A DNA stretch of 27,907 nucleotides from Gemmatimonadota bacterium (GCA_028875335.1 JAPPEF010000252.1:1-27907); one strand, 5' to 3'. Shown: positions 6,906 to 14,607, counted from the stretch's first letter. Numbers and translations: made by a program. The notes: a model not told the origin generated them from the sequence alone.

Positions 6906-9143
6906 CTACAGCCCTTTCACGGCTGCGACGAGCGCCTCGGTCCTAATGCCAAAGTGTGCCCACGTTTCTAGATGGCCTTCTGAGGGGGCTGTCGTCGGAT
7001 CGGTAATGCCGATGTGCGCCGCTGAAATGCCCAAGTCGATGGCGACGCCCGCCACCAACCCGGCGAAACCCCGCACGCCGACATTGGCTGCGCCGATCAG
7101 GCCATCTTCTATAGTTACCACGCCCTTGGGATAGCGGCGTACGAGGTTTTCGAGAGTATCGGCAGGCAGCGGCAGACCGTTGATTATATGCACATCCACC
7201 CCCCCTTCGAGCTTTTCAGCCGCTTCACCAGCGAGAAAAGCCGGCGCGCCAAAAGCCAATATCGCCCGCTCGGCTCCTGCGTAAGTGCGATAAGCTGTCA
7301 TCGGCTCCCAAGCGTCGCCCGGCTCCCACAGCGGCCCCGAGCCATCTTGCTTTTCGAGGATGGGCAGGGAGTCGCGCGGGATGCCGATGATGTGCCCTCC
7401 GTAGTGCGCCGCCATATCGCAGACCGCCAAAAACGCCGCCCGCGCATCGGCTGGCCCGTAGAAGCGGTGCAGATAGGGCAAATAGCTCAAACCGACGTTG
7501 ATCCACTCCAGGCCCCAACCCGAAAAGTGATCGCGCCCGGTGCAGGCCCCCACGTGCGAGACGTGGAAGGCGACGTTGAGGCCCTCGTTGACGCCGGTGA
7601 GGTTGCGCTGATAGCGCCAGACGTCAAAGCCCTCGCGGGCAATGCCCTCGTAAAAGGCGGCAAACGTCGATACCACATTGAGCTGCGGTCCCGGCGCGCT
7701 CATCGCCAACCCATCGGTGATCAGACAAGCGGCTTGCTCCTCAATACTCATCTCGAACTGGTGATCAGCGGCCAAGAACCCGCGCGCCTTCGCCAGCTTG
7801 GTCGAAGGATCGAGGTCGCAGCTAACGACGAAGACATCGTCGGGAAAATGCGCGGCCACCGCTGCGTATGCAGCCTCAGACCCAGCGCGCGGGCTTTCGC
7901 GCTCGCCCACCGCGGGCAAGCTGACCTTTTCCCGCACATCCTCGGGCAGAACCAAATTGCGGCTGCCGGGAGCAGGTCTGGCTCGGGTCTCGACTTGGCG
8001 CTTCTCGTCTTGGCGCAGCATCGCTAGGGATTGGTCCGCGGCCGCTGTTTTTTGGAACATGGGGTTGCTCAGCACTTGCGCGGCGTCGCGGCCCTTCATG
8101 TGGCCATCGTGATGCCCTTCGCCGCCGGGGAGCTTGTTGACCAAGAAGAGGCACTCGAGCATCGGCACTACGTCGCGGTAGCTCATCAGCGAGCCGGGGA
8201 CCCAGATTCGTGTACTTAGCTCTACGCCGTGCTCGGCGGCAAACGCTGCGACCTCGAAACCAATGCCCAAGCGCTCGCCAAAGTCGCCGAGTTGCTCGTG
8301 CGTTCCCGTGGGATAGATCAGCGTCGGCCGACCCTGCTGCGCCAGTTTGTAGCCTTCGACATAGGTTTCGTAAAGCACCGCAGCGTCGTGCAAGGTCTCG
8401 ATCTCGATGACTTCCACGCCCATCGCCGCGACAATCGGACGTGGATCCTTGTCCATAATGCCCTCGGTCGCGCCCGAAAGCTGGATGCCGTTGCGGTGCA
8501 TGACAAAGGTGATCGGCGCTCCATGGACGGCGGCACCGTTGAAGCCATTGAGCGCTTGGCCCGAAATGTAGCCCGCGTCGCCACAGTGGCAGATGACCCA
8601 GCCGCCCTCGCCGATCTTGGCCCGCTTGCCGAGAGCTTGGCCCACGGCCACCGGAATCATCACCCCCAAGCGCCCGCCGTTGAGTTGAGTCCCGCCCGGC
8701 AGCCAAGACACGTGCCCGGGAGCGTCGAGCCCGCGGCGAAAACCCTCGACGACGATCTCCTCATCGATAAAACCCAGTGCCGCCAGTGCCGCGTAGTAAC
8801 CCACGGAGGTGTGGGCGTGTTCGATAGTGTATTCGATGCGTTCGTAGTCGGTAATCGCCAAGGTCAACAAGAGCGACGGAATCAGCTCTAGACCGCCGCC
8901 GAGGTGGTCCAACTCGCCGATTTCGGCCAGCGAGGCCAGCGAGCGGATCGCGATCGCGGCTGCTTCGATCTGCAAGCCCTCTAGGGCGTCGATTTGCTCT
9001 TGGTGCAGCGCTTGTTGTTTGCCGATATCCACGGTGAGCGGCAAGACCGCGGAATGCACCTTCTCGCCTAGGTAGCGCACTCCGCCCAACAGCTCTTTGT
9101 TGCGCTGCTGTTGTCCCGTTTGCGCCGCTTCGATCCCCCGCAT
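6906..9143 (-). CDS. Divergent transketolase-like thiamine diphosphate enzyme
   Basis: This protein of about 745 residues has transketolase-type domain order: a diphosphate-binding domain, a pyrimidine-binding domain and a C-terminal domain. The ThDP/Mg motif is present in altered form: GDA at 188-190 (usually GDG) and Asn218 in HRNG, 28 residues on. The activating glutamate is probably Glu468 or Glu469 in SIEEQA. Where true transketolases have an HDSIGLGEDGPTHQ-like loop, this protein has HVGACTGRDHFSG (530-542), so the donor or acceptor may not be the usual sugar phosphates. It is longer than typical transketolase (about 660 residues). I chose the ATG at 9143, which has GGGAG upstream; a GTG at 9158 is also in frame. 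It is first in a minus-strand run with the cyclophilin gene. The ThDP-enzyme call is firm; the substrate is unknown. Confidence 0.75.
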   Translation of the reverse strand: MRGIEAAQTGQQQRNKELLGGVRYLGEKVHSAVLPLTVDIGKQQALHQEQIDALEGLQIEAAAIAIRSLASLAEIGELDHLGGGLELIPSLLLTLAITDYERIEYTIEHAHTSVGYYAALAALGFIDEEIVVEGFRRGLDAPGHVSWLPGGTQLNGGRLGVMIPVAVGQALGKRAKIGEGGWVICHCGDAGYISGQALNGFNGAAVHGAPITFVMHRNGIQLSGATEGIMDKDPRPIVAAMGVEVIEIETLHDAAVLYETYVEGYKLAQQGRPTLIYPTGTHEQLGDFGERLGIGFEVAAFAAEHGVELSTRIWVPGSLMSYRDVVPMLECLFLVNKLPGGEGHHDGHMKGRDAAQVLSNPMFQKTAAADQSLAMLRQDEKRQVETRARPAPGSRNLVLPEDVREKVSLPAVGERESPRAGSEAAYAAVAAHFPDDVFVVSCDLDPSTKLAKARGFLAADHQFEMSIEEQAACLITDGLAMSAPGPQLNVVSTFAAFYEGIAREGFDVWRYQRNLTGVNEGLNVAFHVSHVGACTGRDHFSGWGLEWINVGLSYLPYLHRFYGPADARAAFLAVCDMAAHYGGHIIGIPRDSLPILEKQDGSGPLWEPGDAWEPMTAYRTYAGAERAILAFGAPAFLAGEAAEKLEGGVDVHIINGLPLPADTLENLVRRYPKGVVTIEDGLIGAANVGVRGFAGLVAGVAIDLGISAAHIGITDPTTAPSEGHLETWAHFGIRTEALVAAVKGL

Positions 9144-9177
9144 GTATAACACTCCCACTTAGATATTCTGATACGCA

Positions 9178-9208
9178 TTGTAGGGGCACCCCTTGTGGGT
9201 GCCCTTTT
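9178..9208 (+). repeat. REP-like hairpin element, copy A
   Basis: An 8-bp perfect stem, GGGCACCC (9184-9191) and GGGTGCCC (9197-9204), closes a CTTGT loop. It is preceded by TTGTAG and followed by TTTT. It lies upstream of the transketolase-like gene. The same loop and flank type occur in inverted orientation at 9239-9272, which suggests a dispersed intergenic repeat rather than a terminator, because no plus-strand gene ends here. Confidence 0.6.
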
Positions 9209-9238
9209 CAGATCCCGCTGGCTGAATGCACCGGGTAG

Positions 9239-9272
9239 CGTAGGCGTCCACAAGGGACGCCCTTACACCTAC
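9239..9272 (-). repeat. REP-like hairpin element, copy B (inverted)
   Basis: Read on the minus strand, the stem GGCGTCC / GGACGCC (9243-9249 with 9255-9261) closes the same CTTGT loop as copy A and is preceded by GTAGGTGTAAG. Stem bases differ from copy A on both arms, so pairing is kept while sequence changes. The two copies face opposite ways about 30 bases apart. The rest of 9144-9361 is A/T-richer near 9300-9345 and shows no gene. Confidence 0.55.
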
Positions 9273-9361
9273 CGGTCCGACGCCGATGCATAACGTCAGT
9301 TAGGTATTTTCAGTTGAATAAAAAACTGTAAAAGTATAAACCCAGCACTGAATGCGAGCAA

Positions 9362-10372
9362 TCAACGCGGCATAAACTGCACGGCCAACTTCTCTGCCCA
9401 CGCCTTGTTCGCGTCTATCGTGCGCCCGGCGTTGTGCGGCGTATGCACCACGTTGTGCCGCCCTAACAGCGGATCGTCTAAAGGCAGCGGCTCTTGGTCC
9501 CACACGTCCGCCGCCAGGCTCAGTTCATCGGCCATCACCCGCCGCCGGATCGCGTCCGTATCGCAGATTTTGGCTCTAGTCACCAGCACCACCAGACAGC
9601 CCTTGGGCAGCGCGTCAATGTGCCTAGCCTCGACCAAGCCGCGCGTCGATTCCGTCAGCGGCACCATGGGCGCGAACACTTCGGCATCGGTGACTAGCTG
9701 ATCTAGATGGTACTCGCGGCGCGACCCGGCCCGGTGAAAGCACGGCTCCGTGGCAAACGGGTCCCAAGCCGCCACATCGGCTCCCAGCATCGACGCGAAG
9801 CTGGCGTAGCGACTGGAAATATTGCCGGCTCCTACGATCCGCACTCGCTTGCCACACAGCGTGCCGCTGGCAAAGGCCGGGTCGTCGCCAAACTGGTGCC
9901 CGCGCGCGCCGGGCTGGCCCTGACCCCCGGGCGGCTCGTAGTCCCAAGGCGCTTGGTTCTGGATGATCTCGCGGTGCAACTGCGGAATCCGCCGCAGCCC
10001 GCACAGCGTCAAGGCCAAGCCAAATTCCGCCACAGTCTGCGACCAAAACCCCTCGCTCGGATGGTCGTACACCGCAACGCCAGCCTCGGCCAGATACTCG
10101 CCACAGCCCTCACCTAACCGCCGGCCATAAGACCCCTGAAAGGTCGCTTCCTGTAAGGCCGTAAAAAGTCGCAGACACGTCAGACTCACCGGCACCCCTA
10201 GCGTAGCCAACCGCGTCACTTGGCTCGGGTCTTCGACCACCTCGCCCAGGGGCCGCTCGTCTCCGTGCGCCAGACGCACAAAGCCCGCTTCGGGCCACAG
10301 GGAGCGGAAGTGGTCGGCGGCAAAGGGCCAAACTCCGTCAAAATCTGGATGAACGACGATCATATCACTCAT
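9362..10372 (-). CDS. D-isomer-specific 2-hydroxyacid dehydrogenase family protein
   Basis: This 336-residue protein should reduce a 2-keto acid to a D-2-hydroxy acid, or the reverse, with NAD(P). It has a Rossmann nucleotide site at about 178-190 (RIVGAGNISSRYA), the Asp after the second strand in AAWDPFA, the conserved glutamate in the DQEPLPL block, and the catalytic histidine in VVHTPHNAGRT (about His313). The usual arginine loop is in LVTRAKICDTDAI. I chose the ATG at 10372 because it starts one base after the stop of the PHP gene with AGGAG ten bases upstream; a longer reading frame up to 10492 would overlap the PHP gene. The pair is thus translationally coupled. The substrate is unknown; the PHP neighbour and the divergent sugar-acid-type enzyme suggest carbohydrate acid metabolism. 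Confidence 0.85.
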   Translation of the reverse strand: MSDMIVVHPDFDGVWPFAADHFRSLWPEAGFVRLAHGDERPLGEVVEDPSQVTRLATLGVPVSLTCLRLFTALQEATFQGSYGRRLGEGCGEYLAEAGVAVYDHPSEGFWSQTVAEFGLALTLCGLRRIPQLHREIIQNQAPWDYEPPGGQGQPGARGHQFGDDPAFASGTLCGKRVRIVGAGNISSRYASFASMLGADVAAWDPFATEPCFHRAGSRREYHLDQLVTDAEVFAPMVPLTESTRGLVEARHIDALPKGCLVVLVTRAKICDTDAIRRRVMADELSLAADVWDQEPLPLDDPLLGRHNVVHTPHNAGRTIDANKAWAEKLAVQFMPR

Positions 10373-10373
10373 G

Positions 10374-11249
10374 TTATCCGCTCTCCTGACAAAAAAACGG
10401 CTGCGTCCAAGCAAACGCCTCTCCTGCGCCCCAGCACTCAAAGCGCACGTATCCCGCCCGCGCCGGCATTTCCACCTCAATTTCCCGCCCATCGGCCACG
10501 GCTATCCGCTTTGCGCCAGCGCGCAAGGCCACGATCCGCGCCGCATTCTCCGTCTCAATCCAAATCCTATTTCCCTCGACTTGGATCTGGTTGATCTCAA
10601 CTCCGGTCGAGGCGTAAAACCGACCAGCGCTCAGGGCTTCCACCACGCCGCTGGCGGTCTCCTCCTCCACATAGGCCACATTCCACCCCAACCCCACATC
10701 GCCTTTCGCCGCGTGGCTGTCGTCGTTGGCAAACCCCCACAGGCGTCTGCCCGCGCTCAGCAGCATGTCCCAGCGATTCGTCGCGTAGGGGCTGCCCTCC
10801 GAGATCACGCCGTTGTAGATCTCCAAGCCCACGTAGCCCTCGCAGGCCTGCAAAAGCTCCTGCGGACAGTGGTTGAAATTGCCGTGCCAATTGGGATGGT
10901 TGAACAGGGCAAAACCCCCACCCGATTCGTTGACCTCGTCAATTACCTGCTGTCGGTCCGCATGCGGCGCGACCCACGCTGCGTCCCCTACGTGCAAAAC
11001 GTGCGGACCGTTGGCTGAGATTTCATTGCCCGGAACTAGGATCATCCCTTGTGCATCGTATTGCTCGTAGTCTTCCAAGGACGTATAGATGTCGTGATCG
11101 GTGATCGCCAAAAAGCCGTAGCCGCGGCCCGCGTAATCGTCAATTACCGCTTGGTGATCGCGCTCGCCGTCGCTGGCCGTGGTGTGCGTGTGCAGGTTGC
11201 CGACTAGCCAGCGGCCTCCGCGCAAATTCTGATAGGGATGTTCGATCAT
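10374..11249 (-). CDS. PHP-domain metal-dependent phosphoesterase-like protein
   Basis: This is a protein of about 291 residues of the PHP (polymerase and histidinol phosphatase) superfamily. The N-terminal metal ligands are visible: HTH at 20-22 (NLHTHTTASDG), DHD at 51-53 (LAITDHDIYT), a glutamate in VPGNEIS, a histidine in LFNHPNWHG and a DDSHA block. Residues from about 205 on form a beta-rich tail typical of standalone PHP hydrolases. The chosen ATG at 11249 has a strong GAGGAG seven bases upstream; the reading frame extends to 11306 but the extra residues look unrelated. Likely cytoplasmic, acting on a phosphorylated small molecule or nucleotide. Its stop is one base before the dehydrogenase start. 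A promoter facing this gene lies at 11278-11306. Confidence 0.87.
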   Translation of the reverse strand: MIEHPYQNLRGGRWLVGNLHTHTTASDGERDHQAVIDDYAGRGYGFLAITDHDIYTSLEDYEQYDAQGMILVPGNEISANGPHVLHVGDAAWVAPHADRQQVIDEVNESGGGFALFNHPNWHGNFNHCPQELLQACEGYVGLEIYNGVISEGSPYATNRWDMLLSAGRRLWGFANDDSHAAKGDVGLGWNVAYVEEETASGVVEALSAGRFYASTGVEINQIQVEGNRIWIETENAARIVALRAGAKRIAVADGREIEVEMPARAGYVRFECWGAGEAFAWTQPFFCQESG

Positions 11250-11277
11250 TGGTTTCTCCTCGTTGGGAAGCGGCCTC

Positions 11278-11306
11278 AAAATACGGGAGCACTCTGCGGG
11301 CGACAA
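11278..11306 (-). promoter_or_regulatory. Sigma70-type promoter for the PHP/dehydrogenase pair
   Basis: Read on the minus strand, TTGTCG (11306-11301) and TATTTT (11283-11278) are separated by exactly 17 bases. Each hexamer matches four of six consensus positions. It precedes the PHP start at 11249 by about 30 bases and stands back to back with the plus-strand promoter at 11328, leaving 21 bases between the two -35 boxes. Confidence 0.42.
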
Positions 11307-11327
11307 GGGAAGGCTCGCCGGGCAGTG

Positions 11328-11356
11328 TTGACGCGAAAAGTAAGTGGCCGTTTAAT
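11328..11356 (+). promoter_or_regulatory. Sigma70-type promoter for the enolase-family/PhyH/rmlA run
   Basis: TTGACG (11328-11333) and TTTAAT (11351-11356) are separated by 17 bases, and each hexamer matches five of six consensus positions. This is the best promoter in the window. Transcription would begin near 11363, giving a leader of about 45 bases. The leader contains GAGGAG and a three-codon frame, ATG ATT GAA TAG (11388-11399), just before the gene. Confidence 0.58.
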
Positions 11357-11406
11357 ACAGGCCCGTGAGGAGATAGACTTTAAACACATGATTGAATAGG
11401 TTCCCG

Positions 11407-12561
11407 ATGAAAATCACCGACATCCGCACACTTTCGCTCGCGCGCGCCCACGAGCCTGAACTTCAGTGGTACAGCGCCACCTTCCACGTGCCCAAGGCCG
11501 ACTGCTCAATCTGCATCATCGAAACCGACGAAGGCTTGCAGGGCATCGCCGAGCCTTGCGCGTACGGCGTGCCGCCCACAATTGCCGCTCGCATCGACGA
11601 ACTCAAGCCCAGTCTCATAGGCCGCGACCCCCGCGACGAAGATCTGACGCCGCACAACAAAGCAGAGCGCGCCAACGACATCGCCAACGCCGGCCTCAAC
11701 TGCGCGCTGTGGGATTTGCGCGGCAAGATCGCTGGCAAACCCACCGCCGACCTGCTCTGTGCGGCAGGACAGAAACCCCTGCGCCGTCTCCGCCTCTACG
11801 CTTCCTCGGGCGTGCGCTACGACTGGGACGACCACCCTGAATCCGTCGTCGAAGAGGCAATCGGCTACGCCGAAGAGGGTTTCACCGCCTACAAGATGCG
11901 CATAGGCACCCACTGGGCTTGGTCGGGCGTCACCGTCGATTGCTTTCTAAAAATAGCGCGCCAGATCCACGAGGCCGTGGGTGCGCGCATGGACCTGGCC
12001 CTCGACGGCAATTGCCGCCTCTCGATGGAGGAGGCGCTGCCCATTGCCGAGGCGCTCGACGAAATGAGCTGGGCCTGGTTTGAGGAGCCGGTCGAACGCG
12101 TACCCGAGGACTACGCCCGGCTCAACGACGCCGTCTCCATCCCCATTACCGGCGGCGAGCCGTTCACCACGTGGGCGCAGTTTGAGCCTTTTATGGCGGT
12201 GGGGGGCTTCGGCATCGTCCAGCCCGACGCCGGCGTCTGCGGTATCGACCTCTGCATGGAGGTCGGCCACAAAGCCCACTTCGACTATGGCGGCATACCC
12301 CTGATCCCGCACAACTGGCACAACGGCCTGATGACCATGGCCAACGCCCACATGGTCGCGGCACTGCCCGATCCGCGCCTAGTCGAGCTAAATATGAAAC
12401 AGGGGCCGCTACAGTGGGAAATTCTGCGCGAGAAACCGCTGATCGAAGACGGCCACTTGGTCCTGCCCGCCGCCCCGGGCTTCGGCGTCGAATTGGCCGA
12501 CGACCTCGAGGCGCGCTTCCCTTATATCGAAGGCTCTTGGGGCGATCCCGTCCAGCGCTGA
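11407..12561 (+). CDS. Mandelate racemase/muconate-lactonizing (enolase superfamily) enzyme
   Basis: This 384-residue protein abstracts the proton alpha to a carboxylate, as in sugar-acid dehydratases, racemases or cycloisomerases. Barrel residues in order: Lys163 in AYKMRIG at the end of strand 2, metal ligands Asp200 (LALDGN), Glu226 (FEEPVE) and Glu251 (TGGEPF), Asp274 (QPDAGVCG) and His302 (IPHNWH). The His/Asp dyad and the Lys fit the mandelate-racemase subgroup, with KMR in place of the more common KxK. I chose ATG 11407, which has AGG six bases upstream; a TTG at 11392 would add five residues. It is first after a good promoter, and its stop TGA overlaps the GAGGA ribosome site of the next gene. 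The substrate is not identifiable; an aldonate is a reasonable guess. Confidence 0.88.
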   Translation: MKITDIRTLSLARAHEPELQWYSATFHVPKADCSICIIETDEGLQGIAEPCAYGVPPTIAARIDELKPSLIGRDPRDEDLTPHNKAERANDIANAGLNCALWDLRGKIAGKPTADLLCAAGQKPLRRLRLYASSGVRYDWDDHPESVVEEAIGYAEEGFTAYKMRIGTHWAWSGVTVDCFLKIARQIHEAVGARMDLALDGNCRLSMEEALPIAEALDEMSWAWFEEPVERVPEDYARLNDAVSIPITGGEPFTTWAQFEPFMAVGGFGIVQPDAGVCGIDLCMEVGHKAHFDYGGIPLIPHNWHNGLMTMANAHMVAALPDPRLVELNMKQGPLQWEILREKPLIEDGHLVLPAAPGFGVELADDLEARFPYIEGSWGDPVQR

Positions 12562-12567
12562 GGACTT

Positions 12568-13401
12568 ATGGTCACCGACCTCGAAAATTATCTCTTCGAC
12601 CTACGCGGCTACCTGCACTTAGAAGAGGTGCTTACCGCTGATGAGGTCAAAGATCTCAACGATTGCCTCGACTCCATCCCACCGCTAGAGCCGGGCGACT
12701 GGTACGGCCACGTTCACGCCCATACCTATGGCACGATTGACGGTCTCAACTTGCAGCAAATCTACGAGGCGGGCGAGCCTTTTGAGCGAATGATCGACCA
12801 TCCCGCTTGGATCGAGAAAGTGAAGCACTTCGTCGGCGGCGAGGGCACGTTCGACTACGCACACGGGCCGCTCTTCATCGACGAAAACTTTGCCAACTTC
12901 CGCCAGCCCGGGGAGGCCATCGGCCTGCACTCCGGCGGCTACCCGCCCATCATGCGCAACCAATTTCGCTACCACAACGGACGCTATATGTGCGGCCAAA
13001 TCAACATCCTCGTCGCGCTCACGGACATCGGTCCGGGCGACGGCGGCACCATGCTGATTCCCGGCAGCCACAAATCCAACTTCACGCATCCCGACCTAGA
13101 CCGGCATCGCATGAAGCCCGAAGGCGCTACTGTCGAGGGCATCACCGGCGCGGTCGAGTGCTACATGGCCAAGGGCGACGCCTTGCTCTTTGTCGATGGC
13201 CTTTCGCACGGCTCGGCCCGGCGCAAAAACGAGGGCACGCGCCGGATCTTCGTCTATCGCTACGGACCCTCCTGGGGCAACTTCCGCCACGGCTACCACC
13301 CCTCGGACGAGCTGTTGGCGCGCCTGACGCCCGAGCGGCGGCAGATCGTCTGGCCACAGAGGCCCCGTCCCCAAGGACCGCAAAAAAAGGGCATTGAGTA
13401 G
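12568..13401 (+). CDS. Phytanoyl-CoA-dioxygenase-like protein with HxG in place of HxD
   Basis: This 277-residue member of the PhyH-like family of Fe(II)/2-oxoglutarate enzymes contains the typical core LTDIGPGDGGTMLIPGSHKS (151-170) and the distal iron histidine His214 in GLSHGSARR, followed by TRR (224-226), where the 2-oxoglutarate-binding arginine is expected. The proximal site, normally HxD/E, reads GLHSGG (119-124): His121 followed two residues later by Gly123. A second HxG, HNG, follows at 136-138. An HxG or HxA triad marks iron halogenases such as WelO5 and SyrB2, but it could also reflect an inactive or reorganised site. The start ATG is preceded by GAGGA overlapping the upstream stop. 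It sits between an enolase-family enzyme and RmlA, so a small-molecule role is likely. Confidence 0.8.
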   Translation: MVTDLENYLFDLRGYLHLEEVLTADEVKDLNDCLDSIPPLEPGDWYGHVHAHTYGTIDGLNLQQIYEAGEPFERMIDHPAWIEKVKHFVGGEGTFDYAHGPLFIDENFANFRQPGEAIGLHSGGYPPIMRNQFRYHNGRYMCGQINILVALTDIGPGDGGTMLIPGSHKSNFTHPDLDRHRMKPEGATVEGITGAVECYMAKGDALLFVDGLSHGSARRKNEGTRRIFVYRYGPSWGNFRHGYHPSDELLARLTPERRQIVWPQRPRPQGPQKKGIE

Positions 13402-13405
13402 ATCC

Positions 13406-14287
13406 ATGAAGGGCATCATCCTCGCCGGCGGTCAAGGCACGCGCCTTTACCCCCTGACCGTATCGGTCTCCAAGCAGATCCTGCCGATTTTCGACAAGCC
13501 GATGATCTACTACCCGCTCTCGGTGCTGATGCTGGCCGATATCCGCGAGATTCTCATTATCTCCAGCCCGGAGCACACCAATCTCTACCGCCAGCTCTTC
13601 GGCGACGGCGGGCGGTTGGGGCTGAGCATTGAATATGCGGTCCAAGACCGGCCCGAGGGCGTGGCCCACGCCTTTGTCGTGGGGGCCGATTTCGCCGGTC
13701 ACGACCCTTGTGCCTTGATATTCGGCGACAACTTCCTCTACGGGCATGGCCTGACTGCGATCCTACACCGCGCCAGCCAACTACGGGAGGGGGGATCGGC
13801 CTTCGCTTACTACGTGAGCGATCCCACGAGCTACGGAGTCGTCGAATTCGACGACGGGGGCAATGCCATCAGCATTGAAGAGAAGCCGCAAAACCCCAAG
13901 TCCAACTACGCGGTCATCGGCCTTTATTTTTACGACGGGGAAGTCGTTGACATCGTCCGCAGCCTCAAACCCTCGGCTCGCGGCGAACTGGAGATTACCG
14001 ATGTCAACAACGAGTATCTCCATCGAAAACAGCTCAAAGTCGAGGTATTGGGGCGGGGCTTTGCCTGGTTCGACACCGGCACGCACGAGAGCCTCCTAGA
14101 GGCCAACAACTTCGTCCAAACCATCGAGCACCGGCAGGGGCTCAAAGTGGGCTGCGTCGAGGAAATAGCGTACCGCAAGGGCTACATTGGCGAGGAACAG
14201 CTCCTCCGCATCGCCAATTACTCCGACGACAATGCGTACTGCCTCTATCTGAAGCACCTCGTCGAACAGTCCGGGCCGACCTTCTAA
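13406..14287 (+). CDS. rmlA: Glucose-1-phosphate thymidylyltransferase (RmlA type)
   Basis: This 293-residue enzyme makes dTDP-glucose from glucose-1-phosphate and dTTP, the first step to dTDP-deoxysugars such as rhamnose. The N-terminus GIILAGGQGTRLYPLT (3-18) is the nucleotide-binding signature, followed by SKQILPIFDKPMIYYPLSVL (22-41), which is diagnostic of the RmlA family rather than GlmU or GalU. The metal-binding Asp108 is in IFGDNFLYG, and EEKPQNPKSNYAV and WFDTGTHESLLEA are conserved further on. Length is normal. The ATG at 13406 lies four bases after the PhyH stop; a TTG at 13394 would overlap that gene. No rmlB, rmlC or rmlD is nearby, so the dTDP-glucose must be used by enzymes coded elsewhere or outside this window. 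Confidence 0.92.
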   Translation: MKGIILAGGQGTRLYPLTVSVSKQILPIFDKPMIYYPLSVLMLADIREILIISSPEHTNLYRQLFGDGGRLGLSIEYAVQDRPEGVAHAFVVGADFAGHDPCALIFGDNFLYGHGLTAILHRASQLREGGSAFAYYVSDPTSYGVVEFDDGGNAISIEEKPQNPKSNYAVIGLYFYDGEVVDIVRSLKPSARGELEITDVNNEYLHRKQLKVEVLGRGFAWFDTGTHESLLEANNFVQTIEHRQGLKVGCVEEIAYRKGYIGEEQLLRIANYSDDNAYCLYLKHLVEQSGPTF

Positions 14288-14355
14288 CGCCTTTTGACTT
14301 ATCGGCTCGCCGCCCTACCTTAATGTATTTCACTTTCTACACAGCCACTTAGACT

Positions 14356-14607
14356 ATGGATCAACTTGCACTCGACAGCCCACTCGCACAGGGATTAGAC
14401 CTAGCCTTCGTGGGCATGAGCATCGTCTTCACTGCCCTAGTATTGGTCAGCGTTTTTATCGCTGTCTTGCCGAGGATCCTCGCCGCGATCCACCCCTATA
14501 TTCCCCCAGCCCAACTGCACACGCAGAGTCATAGCAGAGAAAACGACGCACCCGCCATTGCCGCGGCCATAGGCTTCGCCCTGCACGCGCGCCGCCAAAA
14601 CGACTAA
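14356..14607 (+). CDS. oadG: Na+-translocating decarboxylase gamma subunit (OadG family)
   Basis: This 83-residue protein has one membrane span at about 13-42 (GLDLAFVGMSIVFTALVLVS) and a short polar tail, the standard form of OadG. In oxaloacetate decarboxylase pumps the gamma subunit anchors the alpha subunit to the membrane beta subunit and its tail contacts the alpha subunit. The family call rests on size, the GMSIVF-type span and its place directly before the beta gene (6-base gap). The 68 bases before it contain only a weak promoter-like TTGACT at 14294-14299. There is no clear ribosome site. Confidence 0.82.
   Translation: MDQLALDSPLAQGLDLAFVGMSIVFTALVLVSVFIAVLPRILAAIHPYIPPAQLHTQSHSRENDAPAIAAAIGFALHARRQND

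Noticed and set aside
7188..8027. 279-residue open frame antisense to the transketolase-like gene
   Set aside because: It mirrors codon structure of the real gene, has no ribosome site and no motif.
9300..9361. Possible terminator or small gene in the A/T-rich gap after the dehydrogenase gene
   Set aside because: The CAGTT/AACTG stem is short and lacks a T tract on the minus strand; the 67-residue frame here overlaps the dehydrogenase and has no family marks.
10372..10492. N-terminal extension of the 2-hydroxyacid dehydrogenase to 10492
   Set aside because: It would overlap the PHP gene by about 120 bases; the ATG at 10372 has a ribosome site and sits one base after the PHP stop, and the family begins near that residue.
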